NCBI RefSeq assembly: GCF_030160715.1
Contig: NZ_BSOW01000022.1
Location: 98,573-162,572, forward strand
DNA length: 64,000 bases
Origin: Bradyrhizobium iriomotense
GTDB lineage: Bacteria > Pseudomonadota > Alphaproteobacteria > Rhizobiales > Xanthobacteraceae
Reading direction: 5' to 3'
In this document: in pieces, positions 26,049 to 34,613 of the stretch
Numbering within the stretch: the stretch's first letter is position 1
Layout: every line of letters starts with the position of its first letter
Made by a program: the position numbers and the translations under genes
The notes under the pieces: generated by a model
What the model saw: only the letters and a program-made list of their open reading frames with translations
Databases searched by the model: none
Told to the model about the DNA's origin: nothing

Positions 26049-27305
26049 TCAGAAACCGAACACGCGGAGCCGTTGCCTGCTGAGCGGGTCGCCCGGGTCG
26101 ATCGATTGCGCGTTGCGGAAATCGGCGATCGCATCAGTGCGACGGCCCAGCTCTTCGTATACGAGGCCGCGGTTGTCGTAGGCCTCGACATAGGACGGAT
26201 CGAGCTGGGTGGCTTGCGTGAAATCCGCAATCGCCTGGTTGCGGTCACCCTTTGCGAAGTAGGCTTTGCCGCGGGAGTTGAAGGCGTTGAAGTCCTTGGG
26301 GTTGATCGCGATCGCCTGGTCATAGTCGCGGATCGCCTCATCGTATTTGCGCTGCGACCTGCGGGCATTGCCGCGATTCCAATACGCCACGCCGTTCCTT
26401 GGATTGATGCTGATCGACTGATCATAGTCGGCGATCGCGCGGCCAAATTCCATCAGGCCTTCGTAGGCGACGCCGCGGCAATTGTAGCCGCCGGCATTGT
26501 TGGGCTCACGCTTGATGACCTCGCTGCAATCGGGAACGGCGAGCTCGTATTTGCGATTGTTGCTGTAGGCAACGCCGCGCGAGCTGTACAGCCATAGCAG
26601 GTTTGGATCGAGCTTGATGGCCTCGCTGTAGTCCGCGATCGCGGGCTCCCATCCGCCTTTCTTCGTGATCAACCTCTTCTTGAAGAGCGCCTGACCCCTT
26701 TGGCCGAAACCAAAGGCGTATTTCGGATCGATCTTGACTGCCTCGGTGAGATCGGCGATCGCCTGGTCGAACTCCCCCTTTTCCGTCCGCGCCATGCCGC
26801 GGCGGGCATAGGCCCACGTGTCCCCCGGATCGATCCTGATCGCCTCGGCGTGGTCGGCCAGCGCTGCGTCGTAGTCATGCAGGCCGTAGTAGGCGATGCC
26901 GCGGTTGTTGTAGGCCCAGGCATATTTCGGATCGATCTTGATCGCCGCGCTGCAATCCGCAATCGCCGCGTTGTGGTCCTCCTTGCTCTCGTAGGCCTCA
27001 CATCGATGCGCAAAGGCCCAGGCGTCCGTCGGGCTGAGCTTGATGGCCTCGCTGTAGTCGGCAATCGCGCGATCGTAATCCTTCCTGTTGAAGGAGCCGC
27101 GGCCACGGTTCTTGAACGCCTGGATGCGTTCTGCCACCTGCTCGCTTGCATCGCCGATGATGCGGCTGCAGGCCGTGCTTGCAGCTTCGGGCCTGTCGGC
27201 GCTGGCGCCGCACTCGTCCCGGTCGGCCGGCGCCGCGGCCAGCGCCGGCATCGCAAGCAGGAGACCCACGCAAAGCAGCAGTCCACCCAATCCGCGCGCT
27301 GCCAT
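26049..27305 (-). CDS. secreted tetratricopeptide-repeat protein
   Basis: A 418-residue protein with a signal peptide (about 1-24, LLLCVGLLLAMPALAAAP). Nearly all the rest is TPR: about ten 34-residue units with the pattern A-x-x-x-R-G-x-A-Y...Y-D-x-A-I-x-D-Y-x-x-A-I, from about residue 70 to 405. It should fold into a periplasmic superhelix for protein binding. GGAGGGGAG precedes the ATG. The partner is unknown. The high repeat identity suggests recent internal duplication. Confidence 0.88.
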   Translation of the reverse strand: MAARGLGGLLLCVGLLLAMPALAAAPADRDECGASADRPEAASTACSRIIGDASEQVAERIQAFKNRGRGSFNRKDYDRAIADYSEAIKLSPTDAWAFAHRCEAYESKEDHNAAIADCSAAIKIDPKYAWAYNNRGIAYYGLHDYDAALADHAEAIRIDPGDTWAYARRGMARTEKGEFDQAIADLTEAVKIDPKYAFGFGQRGQALFKKRLITKKGGWEPAIADYSEAIKLDPNLLWLYSSRGVAYSNNRKYELAVPDCSEVIKREPNNAGGYNCRGVAYEGLMEFGRAIADYDQSISINPRNGVAYWNRGNARRSQRKYDEAIRDYDQAIAINPKDFNAFNSRGKAYFAKGDRNQAIADFTQATQLDPSYVEAYDNRGLVYEELGRRTDAIADFRNAQSIDPGDPLSRQRLRVFGF

Positions 27306-27391
27306 GCTGTCTCCCCTCCGCCCGACGCGACGCGTACAGGCGTGACGACTTTAGCATCAACGGCAGACATTCTGTATCTCAACCCGGGTCA

Positions 27392-27415
27392 AGAAAAAGG
27401 GGCCCATCGGGCCCC
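27392..27415 (-). terminator. rho-independent terminator of the small secreted protein gene
   Basis: On the minus strand GGGGCCC and GGGCCCC form a tight stem with a three-base loop, followed by a T-rich run (27392-27398). It lies 9 bases past the second stop codon (27424), not the first (27517), which supports a longer ancestral gene. Confidence 0.8.
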
Positions 27416-27516
27416 TTCGTCGATCACCAGCGGCGCCAGTGGCGGTGGCCCCAGCCCCACCCGGGGCCATGAAACCGCCGAGGACCATAATAGCCGTAGG
27501 CGCCGTAGTAGTTCGG

Positions 27517-27699
27517 TCACCACCAGCAGCGGCCCCAGGCGTTACACACCATGCGGACCTGATCGACATTCGCAGCCGGGCCACTGGCGATCCGGTCGGC
27601 CTGCGGAATGCCATTCGGCATCGCCGCCAGAGCTTGCCCTGACGCGAGCGCAACGCCGCCGATGGCTGCGAGGCCAAGCACAGCAAATCTGAGTTTCAT
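27517..27699 (-). CDS. small secreted protein, probably truncated by a nonsense codon
   Basis: The 60 codons encode a signal peptide (about 1-25, FAVLGLAAIGGVALASGQALA) and a short mature part ending CNAWGRCWW. A TGA follows. The same frame then continues for 30 more codons to a TGA at 27424, encoding a tail rich in Tyr, Gly, Trp and Arg (NYYGAYGYYGPRRFHGPGWG). Such a tail is normal in small rhizobial proteins of this kind, so the TGA most likely arose from CGA (Arg). GAGGGAG six bases before 27699 selects this ATG over one at 27705. Function unknown. Confidence 0.6.
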   Translation of the reverse strand: MKLRFAVLGLAAIGGVALASGQALAAMPNGIPQADRIASGPAANVDQVRMVCNAWGRCWW

Positions 27700-27855
27700 C
27701 GTCATCTCCCTCGTTGTTGCCGAGAGAACCGTCGCGAGATCAGATGGTTGCAATATGCGAAGGCGGCCGCGAGGAATTTAATCTTCCTGAATATCGGTTC
27801 ACGTCATCTGGTGTGAGCGGTTCCAAATCGACGCGTGATTCGATCTCTCCACATC

Positions 27856-27975
27856 GTCATTGCGAGCCACCGGGTCCGCGCGAAGCGCGGCCCGATGACA
27901 GGCTCCGCGAAGCAATCCAGAATCTTTCCGCGGAGACTTCTGGATTGGTTTCGTCGTTCCGCTCCTCGCAATGAC
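27856..27975. repeat. palindromic repeat, family B copy 3
   Basis: Long variant with the inner GGGTCCGCGCGAAGCGCGGC hairpin; arms GTCATTGCGAG and complement. It is the main content of the 324 bp between the small secreted protein and the crotonase gene. Confidence 0.85.
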
Positions 27976-28023
27976 GGAGGTTGAGGAGCGCGCGCGAACC
28001 AACTCACCCCGGGTCTCGCGTCG

Positions 28024-28842
28024 TCACCGCCCCCGGAACTGCGGCTTGCGCTTTTCCATGAAGGCCTGCCGGCCCTCGCGAAAATCTTCGCTGTCCATGC
28101 AGGCGGTGCCGATCGCCTTGATAGCCTCCATGTCGCGCTGGCTTTCGTCCTTCAGCACCTCCGCGATGGTGATTTTCGCAGCCTTGATTGCGAGCGGTGC
28201 GTTCTGCGAGATCGTTTCGGCGATCAACATCGTCTCGCCCCAGAGCTGATCGTCCGGGGTCACGCGCTCCACGAGTCCGATCCGCAGCGCCTCCGCCGCA
28301 TCGATCCGCATGCCCGTGTACATCAGCAGTCGCGCCCAGGACGGTCCGACCAGCGACACCAGGTGACGCAAGCCGTCATAGCCGTAGGCGATGCCGAGTT
28401 TCGCAGCGGGAATGCCGAACTGGCTGCTCGCGGCGGCGATGCGAATATCGGCAAGCATTGCGACCTGCATGCCGCCGCCGAGGCAGAAGCCCTGGATGCA
28501 GGCGATGGTCGGCTTGGGATAGTACGCAAGCAGCGCCCGCTGCGCGGCGCTGCGCTTCGCGTAGTCCTCGGAGGCTGCCGCGTTGTGGCGCTGCGTCTCG
28601 AACTGGCTGATATCGGCACCGGCGACGAACGCCTTGCCGCCGGCGCCGCGCAGGATCACCACGCGCACGGCGTCGTCGTCGCGCAAGCTCGTCAGCGCCT
28701 GGCCAAATCCTTCCCACATCTCCAGCGACATCGCATTGCGCTTGTCGGGATTGTTGAAAATGATCACGCCGACGCCGTCGGTGATCGTCTTGAGGATTTT
28801 GCCGTCGGCGAATGAAGTGTCCGGCTGGAAGATGTCTGGCAT
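28024..28842 (-). CDS. enoyl-CoA hydratase/isomerase (crotonase) family protein
   Basis: A 272-residue crotonase fold. The oxyanion-hole segments are present: GKAFVAGADIS (about 69-79) and GFCLGGGMQVAM (about 118-129). The two catalytic glutamates of true hydratases are missing: Gln126 stands for the first and Ala146 for the second (IPAAKLG instead of QPE-type). It therefore probably catalyses another acyl-CoA reaction such as isomerisation, decarboxylation or hydrolysis. The ATG at 28842 is used; the open frame begins with a TTG ten codons earlier. It stands alone between a repeat and the L,D-transpeptidase gene. Confidence 0.85.
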   Translation of the reverse strand: MPDIFQPDTSFADGKILKTITDGVGVIIFNNPDKRNAMSLEMWEGFGQALTSLRDDDAVRVVILRGAGGKAFVAGADISQFETQRHNAAASEDYAKRSAAQRALLAYYPKPTIACIQGFCLGGGMQVAMLADIRIAAASSQFGIPAAKLGIAYGYDGLRHLVSLVGPSWARLLMYTGMRIDAAEALRIGLVERVTPDDQLWGETMLIAETISQNAPLAIKAAKITIAEVLKDESQRDMEAIKAIGTACMDSEDFREGRQAFMEKRKPQFRGR

Positions 28843-28912
28843 CGCGCACCCGCTCGTGTTGGCGGATGGCAATGTGCGGCAGGCCGTGCTGCGAGGTCAA
28901 CCGGGGTAGGGG

Positions 28913-30268
28913 CTACTGCGCCATGTGCGCCGTCAGCGGATGGTTGGCCGCGTTGCTGAAGAACGCGGCTTCTTCGGCGGTCGCCTCCAGCAATTGTTCG
29001 TCCTGGTTATAGACGTCGTTGCGGAACTGGATTGTCTGGTCCTTGGTCATCCACGCCGTGAGATAGATCCAGGCCACCGGTACCTTCTTGGCCATGGCGA
29101 CTTCGAGATGCTGTCCGGTGGCAATTTCGGCGTCGATCGCGGCGCGGTTCCACTTCGGCTGGTCCTTGAGCAGCCAGGCCGCGAGATCGCGGACGTTGTC
29201 GACGCGCGAGCAGCCGTGGGAATCGAAGCGGTAGTCGTCGCTGAACAGATTGCGCTGGTTGGTGTCGTGCATGTAGACCGAGTAAGAATTCGGCATGTCG
29301 ATCTTGACCGCGCCGAGCGCGTTGAATGTGCCGTTCTGCTGGCGCACGGTGAAGTTCGGCGTGTGCGTGCCCGACCAGTCGACCGAATGCGGATCGATCG
29401 GATTGTCGTGGCCGTCGAGCACCTCCATGTGCATGCGCGACAGATAGGTCGGATCCTTGCGCATATGCGCGGAGATTTCGGTCTTGGCGATCGAGGAGGG
29501 CACGGTCCAGGTCGGATTGAGGACGACGCCGGTGATCTCGGCCGTCAAGGTCGGCGAGGGCTTTTCGGTCTTGCCGACGATGACGCGATAGCGCCGCACC
29601 ACCACGTCGTTCTCGACCGCTTCGGCAAAAGTCGCGGGGATGTTGACCACGACATAGCGTTGCCCGAAGCCGAAGTTGGTGTTCTGGAGCCGCTCCAGCG
29701 ACGCCTCGAGCTGCCGGATGCGCTTCTGCACGGAGACGTTCATCGCCGCGATCGTGCGCGGCGTCATCGTGCCGGTTGGAGCGAGGCCATGGCGCGCCTG
29801 GAAGCGCTTCACTGCATCGGCCAGATCCTGGTCGAAGGCGCCGCCTGCCTTGTCGGAGGCGAGGTCGCCGGAGACGATCAGGCGCTTGCGCAGCAACTCG
29901 TCATTGGGCCCCTGCGTGCCGAGCGCGAATTTCGCGTCCGCAGGAAGCGTCGGCCAGCCGCCGCGCACGGCGAGGTCGGAGTAGCTCAGCGCGGCGTCCT
30001 TGATCCGCTGGGCCGAGCCTTCGTCGAAGGTCGGCTCATGCGACAGCGCAAGTGCGGCGGCTGAGCGCGACTCCGGGGTCGAGGCAGGCGTTGCAGCGGC
30101 CTTCGGCGCCGCCGTGTGGGCCGGATTGGCCGTCGCGGGCGTCGTGCCGGCCGGCGCTGCGGCCGCGGGCTTGGCGGGGCCGGCCTGGCCGGTGGTTTCG
30201 GTTTGCGCAAGGGCCGAGGCGCTCGCGAGCAGGCCAATCGCAACGATGATGGCTTGGCGCTTCAACAT
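28913..30268 (-). CDS. L,D-transpeptidase, YcbB-like
   Basis: A 451-residue periplasmic enzyme that makes 3-3 cross-links in peptidoglycan or attaches proteins to it. Order: signal peptide (about 1-22), a linker rich in Ala, Pro and Thr (about 25-65), a peptidoglycan-binding domain (about 150-200, DAVKRFQARHGLAPTGTM), then the YkuD catalytic domain with FDSHGCSRVDNVRDLA (nucleophile Cys about 361). The ATG at 30268 gives a clean signal peptide; the longer open frame upstream is rejected. Monocistronic, with a 508 bp upstream region. Confidence 0.92.
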   Translation of the reverse strand: MLKRQAIIVAIGLLASASALAQTETTGQAGPAKPAAAAPAGTTPATANPAHTAAPKAAATPASTPESRSAAALALSHEPTFDEGSAQRIKDAALSYSDLAVRGGWPTLPADAKFALGTQGPNDELLRKRLIVSGDLASDKAGGAFDQDLADAVKRFQARHGLAPTGTMTPRTIAAMNVSVQKRIRQLEASLERLQNTNFGFGQRYVVVNIPATFAEAVENDVVVRRYRVIVGKTEKPSPTLTAEITGVVLNPTWTVPSSIAKTEISAHMRKDPTYLSRMHMEVLDGHDNPIDPHSVDWSGTHTPNFTVRQQNGTFNALGAVKIDMPNSYSVYMHDTNQRNLFSDDYRFDSHGCSRVDNVRDLAAWLLKDQPKWNRAAIDAEIATGQHLEVAMAKKVPVAWIYLTAWMTKDQTIQFRNDVYNQDEQLLEATAEEAAFFSNAANHPLTAHMAQ

Positions 30269-30504
30269 GTGTCTGATCTTCCCCTTGGAAAGACGAGGCC
30301 CGGACGGGCGCTCGCATGACGTTTTACTTGCAGCGATGCCGCGGGCGCGGCTTTCGGCGATTCGCGGAGGCGGCGGCAGGCTAGGGCCTGGGGGTTGCGG
30401 TCCGATTAAACGCAGGCGTCCCGGCCCATCCGCCCTCGATTTGGTCGTTCGACGGCTCGGATCGGTTCGCAAAAAACGCGCTGGAGAGGGGCGAAAAGCA
30501 GCTA

Positions 30505-30632
30505 GAGCATGATCCGGAAAAGTGTGAAGCGGTTTTCCCTCGCGGCAAAAGCGGAACGCGTTTGCGCGGAGATCATGCTCAAACAATAACCTAAAGCGCG
30601 ATGAAGATGCATCCCAATCCCATCGCGCTTTG
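30505..30632. repeat. double-hairpin repeat, family A copy 4
   Basis: Long form with the insert TCCCTCGCGGCAAAAGCGG, ending CATCGCGCTTTGA. It lies upstream of the L,D-transpeptidase gene in a 508 bp gap. The rest of that gap (30269-30504) shows nothing else recognisable. Confidence 0.85.
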
Positions 30633-30666
30633 AGGCCCCTTCGGAAGGAGGCCCAAATAAATAAAA

Positions 30667-30687
30667 GCCGCGCGTCGGTCGCGCGGC
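30667..30687 (-). terminator. rho-independent terminator of the LysR-XRE operon
   Basis: On the minus strand GCCGCGCG and CGCGCGGC form a stem with a short loop, followed by TTTTATTTATTT. It lies about 90 bases past the XRE stop codon. Confidence 0.8.
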
Positions 30688-30776
30688 GAAGTCCTGTCCA
30701 ATCCAGCCGCGCCCCCGCGACGCGGCGGATTGAACATCAGGTACGATGGACGGCCGACTGCCCAGCCGTCGATCGC

Positions 30777-31181
30777 TTAGCTTTCGTTCGCTGCGATCGA
30801 TTCCATCAGCGACACGAGCTGACGCTGCACGGTCTGGTCCTTGATCTTGCTATAGGCGCGCAGCAGCCGGAGGCTGAAGGCACTGTCGAGGAACAAAAGG
30901 CTCTCGACTTCGCGCGCCTTGTTGTCGCCGTCGTAGAAGAAAGTAACGGGCACATCGAGCGCCGAAGCGATCTGCTGCAGACGGGCTGCGCCGACGCGAT
31001 TGACGCCCTTTTCGTACTTCTGGACCTGCTGGAAGCTGACGCCCAGCTTCTCGCCAAGCTCAGCCTGCGAGATTTTCATCTCGACGCGCCGCAACCTGAT
31101 CCGTTTGCCAAGCTCAATGTCCGGCTTGCCGGCACTGCGCTGCTTCATTCTCTTCGCCGCTGTTTTCATACTTTTTTTCAC
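30777..31181 (-). CDS. XRE-family DNA-binding regulator, PraR/PhrR-like
   Basis: A 134-residue protein with a helix-turn-helix at about 25-80 (LGKRIRLRRVEMKISQAELG, then GVSFQQVQKYEKG). A C-terminal helical part of about 50 residues follows. The pattern is like the rhizobial PraR/PhrR regulators. The frame starts with GTG at 31181, whose bases overlap the LysR stop as GTGA, so the two genes are translationally coupled. An ATG four codons later (31169) is an alternative. A strong terminator follows. Targets are unknown. Confidence 0.82.
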   Translation of the reverse strand: MKKSMKTAAKRMKQRSAGKPDIELGKRIRLRRVEMKISQAELGEKLGVSFQQVQKYEKGVNRVGAARLQQIASALDVPVTFFYDGDNKAREVESLLFLDSAFSLRLLRAYSKIKDQTVQRQLVSLMESIAANES

Positions 31182-32221
31182 CGTTCCTCGGTTGAAAATC
31201 CCCCGAAGAGTTGGGTCAGGGGTTCGCCCATGTACACTTCCTTGAATTCGCGCGGATGCACGAATTCATCCTTGAACCACGGGAAGCGCGCCGGATTGAA
31301 GGCTTCTAAGAGCCAGTCAATCATGTGCCGCACCCGTGGAATCCGGCCGCTACCAGGATGGTAGGACAACCAGATATCCAGCGGGCGGTTCAGCGCGACC
31401 TCCAGTGGTATCAACTTCCCGCCAAGCGCGATGGCATAGCTCGGAAATACGCCGATTCCGGCGCCGTTCGCGACAGCCCAGTAGTTGGCGCTTGAGACGT
31501 TGGTCTTCATGACCAGAAGGTCACGCTCCGCAACGCCCGGGAAGAAGCTCTCGAATGTTTCCTTGGCGGCGAGCTGGTCGGCGAATTGCAGCACCAGGCG
31601 GTGCTTGATCAATTCGGCGGCGTTGCGCGGCGCGCCGTGTTTCTCGATGTATCTTTCGGCCGCCCAGAACATCAGGTGCATGCGGCCGAGCCGCACCAGC
31701 TTGATGTCGAGCGCTGAGGGGCGCGACAGATGGATGGCGACGTCGGCCTCGTGCCGGGAGACATCGGCCGAGCGCATCGCGCAGTGCAGGTCGACGAGGA
31801 TGTTCGGATAGCTCTGCTGGAATTCGACCAGCCGCGGCGCCAGCCAGAAGGTGCCTAGCCCCTCGGTGACGGCGACCCGCACCTCGCCGGACGTGCCGGC
31901 GAGCGTATCGCTGGCGCGCATCACGTCGAAGGTCGCGGCCTCCATGCGCTCCACGGCCGAGACCACCATCGCGCCTTCATCGGTGAGATGGGTGCCGTGG
32001 ACGTCGCGGGTGAACAGGGTGGAGCCGATCTGGCGCTCGAAATCGTCGATTCGTCGCCGGACGGCATTAATGGAGAGCGAAAGGCGCTCGGCCGCCGAAC
32101 GGAAGCTGCCGCAACGCACGACCTCAAGGAAAATCCTCGCCGCGTCCCAATCCGAGAGGCCGCCGAGGAGTGCTTTTTGGCGTTCTTCCAGAGGAACGCC
32201 CCTTTCCGCCAAGAGGTGCAT
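31178..32221 (-). CDS. LysR-family transcriptional regulator
   Basis: A 347-residue LysR regulator: winged helix at about 22-80 (FRSAAERLSLSINAVRRRID), then a co-inducer domain with AVTEGLGTFWLAPRL at about 115-130. About 20 extra residues precede the usual start, and the C-terminal tail is longer than normal. First gene of a two-gene operon with an XRE regulator, sharing a 4-base overlap. Such a double-regulator operon is unusual. No metabolic gene is adjacent, so the target is likely elsewhere or the operon itself. Confidence 0.88.
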   Translation of the reverse strand: MHLLAERGVPLEERQKALLGGLSDWDAARIFLEVVRCGSFRSAAERLSLSINAVRRRIDDFERQIGSTLFTRDVHGTHLTDEGAMVVSAVERMEAATFDVMRASDTLAGTSGEVRVAVTEGLGTFWLAPRLVEFQQSYPNILVDLHCAMRSADVSRHEADVAIHLSRPSALDIKLVRLGRMHLMFWAAERYIEKHGAPRNAAELIKHRLVLQFADQLAAKETFESFFPGVAERDLLVMKTNVSSANYWAVANGAGIGVFPSYAIALGGKLIPLEVALNRPLDIWLSYHPGSGRIPRVRHMIDWLLEAFNPARFPWFKDEFVHPREFKEVYMGEPLTQLFGGFSTEER

Positions 32222-32671
32222 ACAAGTCCTTTCGGCTAGCTAAACTGGCAGAATCTTCGGCAAACCACAACCACGGCGGGTTGCGGGGTGGCGAGTTTTT
32301 AACGCCATCCTTACCTAGGGTTTTGTGGTATCGCAGTGTGCCAAAGGGCTGGGAATCGGACAGACGGATTGTCCGGAAGAGGGGTATCGCGTGCGTTTCG
32401 TTGCGAGCCTTGAGAGGACTGGGTGGATATCGGGTTCTCCGAAGCCGGAGAGTATCGACCGCAAGTCGAGGCGCGTGGCAAGGCGTGGCGCTGCCGCCCG
32501 TTCCTCGCTCAGACGACGTCATGTTTCCAATGGAACCCTGATTTTCACGCCGGGACGCGCCGAAATCGTATTCGAAGCCCCGGATTCATCATGCTATCCT
32601 CGTCGGCAACCATGGGCCGCGGGGACCGTTGCCTTTCATTCTTACAGGTTGAACTAACGGAAAGAACGTCG
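32222..32671. other. intergenic region between LysR operon and small ORF
   Basis: The first part, up to about 32340, should hold the divergent promoters. The rest can be read as an upstream extension of the next gene but shows no family features. No repeat or operator was recognised. Confidence 0.4.
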
Positions 32672-32938
32672 GTGCCGCATTCAGACGAACAATTACAGTC
32701 GGTGCTCGAAACGCTCGAGGAGTGCCGTCGGGTTCTCGGTGAGAACCATGTCCGCGAGACGGTGGAATTGCTGTCGATCGCCATCCTCGATTTGCGGATG
32801 AAGGTCAAAGGTGTCGACAATGCCGAATTGCGGGCATTGTGCGACGAAATGCTGCGGGGCGCTGCCAGCGAATCCGCCTCCCGTTCCAAGCAGACGCAGG
32901 ACCAGCCCCGGCGTCCGCTGCTCCGCGTGGTGAAATAG
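32672..32938 (+). CDS. hypothetical small helical protein
   Basis: Not recognised. The 88-residue product from GTG at 32672 is predicted mostly helical and charged (LQSVLETLEECRRVLGENHV, ELLSIAILDLRMKVKG), with a basic, polar tail. GGAAAGAA lies about nine bases upstream. ATGs at 32591 and 32612 would add 27 or 20 residues of less convincing sequence. No signal peptide or membrane segment with the chosen start. Upstream of ccdA on the same strand, but 205 bp away. Confidence 0.55.
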   Translation: MPHSDEQLQSVLETLEECRRVLGENHVRETVELLSIAILDLRMKVKGVDNAELRALCDEMLRGAASESASRSKQTQDQPRRPLLRVVK

Positions 32939-33143
32939 CCGCGCCGCCATCTCTCGCATCCGCGAGACTTGTGCGTGTCCCGATGCCGTACCTGTGATCA
33001 CAGGCGGCATCGGGAGGAGCCTTGGTTTCCCGCGCCTCTGTTGCGCATTGCCCTGCATCGGTTACACCAAGGGCCGTTCGGCCCAAGTTCCGGCGCGCTC
33101 CCCCTGCGCGCGGTGCGGGCCTCGAGATGGCCCCGACTGCATC

Positions 33144-33875
33144 ATGCAAAATGTTTCGATTACGGCGGCGTTGCTTGCCGGCCTCGTCAGCTTCCTCTCT
33201 CCTTGCGTCCTGCCCCTGGTTCCGCCCTATCTGATCTATCTGACCGGCGCCACGATCGAGCACGTCGAGAGCGACGAGCAGCCGTCCGCCTCCAGGCGCG
33301 CGGTGATGATGTCGGCGCTGCTGTTCGTGCTCGGCTTCTCGACCATCTTCATTGCGCTCGGCGCCAGCGCCTCCCTGATCGGCAGCGTGATCCGGGCCTG
33401 GTCGGCCGAGCTCTCGATCCTCGCCGGCGTCGTCATCATCGTGATGGGCCTGCACTTCCTTGGGCTGACACGCATCAGCCTGTTGATGCGGGAAGGGCGG
33501 CTGCCGATCCCCAAGCCGGTCGGTCTGTGGGGCGCCTATATCATGGGGCTCGCCTTCGCTTTCGGCTGGACGCCGTGCATCGGGCCGATCCTCGCGGCGA
33601 TCCTGTCGATTGCCGCTGCGGAAGCGACGGTGACCAAGGGCGCCGGCCTGCTCGCGGTCTATTCCGCGGGGCTCGGCATTCCCTTCCTGATCGCAGCGCT
33701 CCTGATCGAGCAGTTCTCGGCGCTGTTCGCGCGCATGAAGGGCCATCTCGTCAATGTCGAGCGCGCCATGGGCGTGCTGATGGTGATCACCGGCATCTTC
33801 TTTCTCACCGGTGCGATCAGCAACATGAGCATCTGGCTGCTCGAGACCTTTCCGGTGCTCCAGAGCATCGGCTAG
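33144..33875 (+). CDS. ccdA: CcdA, cytochrome c biogenesis thiol transporter
   Basis: A 243-residue membrane protein with six transmembrane helices. It moves reducing power from cytosolic thioredoxin to the periplasm for cytochrome c maturation. The two redox cysteines are in FLSPCVLPL of helix 1 (about 21) and GWTPCIGPI of helix 4 (about 144). The ATG at 33144 starts helix 1 correctly; the frame upstream is Cys- and Arg-rich and not membrane-like. It ends 6 bases before the convergent ACT-domain gene. It could serve the c-type hemes of FixO and FixP. Confidence 0.9.
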   Translation: MQNVSITAALLAGLVSFLSPCVLPLVPPYLIYLTGATIEHVESDEQPSASRRAVMMSALLFVLGFSTIFIALGASASLIGSVIRAWSAELSILAGVVIIVMGLHFLGLTRISLLMREGRLPIPKPVGLWGAYIMGLAFAFGWTPCIGPILAAILSIAAAEATVTKGAGLLAVYSAGLGIPFLIAALLIEQFSALFARMKGHLVNVERAMGVLMVITGIFFLTGAISNMSIWLLETFPVLQSIG

Positions 33876-33881
33876 CTCCGG

Positions 33882-34289
33882 CTACTGCGAACTGCGCATC
33901 TGTTGAAGAATACCGAGAGCTTCAATGGCCCTGTGATCGGGCACGAAGAGGTGATCGTGGTAGTAGGCCGAAACCGCATTCGCGCTGATGCCGGCTTCGG
34001 CGAGACGAGTCGTGATTGCGGCGAGAAATCCCACCGCCTCGAGCGAGGAATGAACCGTGAGGGTGATCAAACGCGACGGGAATTGGTAGCGCAGCCCTGC
34101 CTTTTCGGCCTCCTCACGCCGTATTACGAGTGTCGTTCCTTCATGCTCGCGGAATGTCAGCAGCGGATTGATTGCAGCTGCGAGCTCGATGTCTGCCGTA
34201 ACCGTGCAGAACACGAATACACCTTCTCGCAACTCGGGCCGCATATCTCCCAATAGCGCCTCAAGGTTGGTTTCGCCTGCCACGACCAT
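33882..34289 (-). CDS. ACT-domain protein
   Basis: A 135-residue protein with two ACT-like halves, about 20-65 (EGVFVFCTVTADIELAAAIN) and 72-130 (LITLTVHSSLEAVGFLAAI). It matches the small double-ACT proteins that bind amino acids. AAGG eight bases before the ATG at 34289 supports this start; the longer frame to 34466 adds unrelated residues. It converges on ccdA. Ligand and role are unknown. Confidence 0.82.
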   Translation of the reverse strand: MVVAGETNLEALLGDMRPELREGVFVFCTVTADIELAAAINPLLTFREHEGTTLVIRREEAEKAGLRYQFPSRLITLTVHSSLEAVGFLAAITTRLAEAGISANAVSAYYHDHLFVPDHRAIEALGILQQMRSSQ

Positions 34290-34613
34290 GCGCCTTTCAA
34301 TTGCGCCCGAGCGCTTCACGTCACTGGACCGCGAACCGGTCAGCCCCGGCGGCATGCGGCATGAGTGGAGGTCGGCGCGGCTCGCGCCGGCGCTCAGGCT
34401 TCCATTCACGGCCTCGAACACATGATGCGGGCTGCCTCGCGTTGGACCCCGATGCGTCAGCTCCATCTCGGCGGAAGATGGGGACGTCCAAGCCTCGCGA
34501 TCATGGCACTATACCCCTGATTTGCCCGACGCGTCAAGAAATTTCGTAAAATACGAAGTTCCGTGCCAGCCCTCGCTGGCTCCTTTGCATGGGGTTGTTT
34601 CCGATATTTTTGT

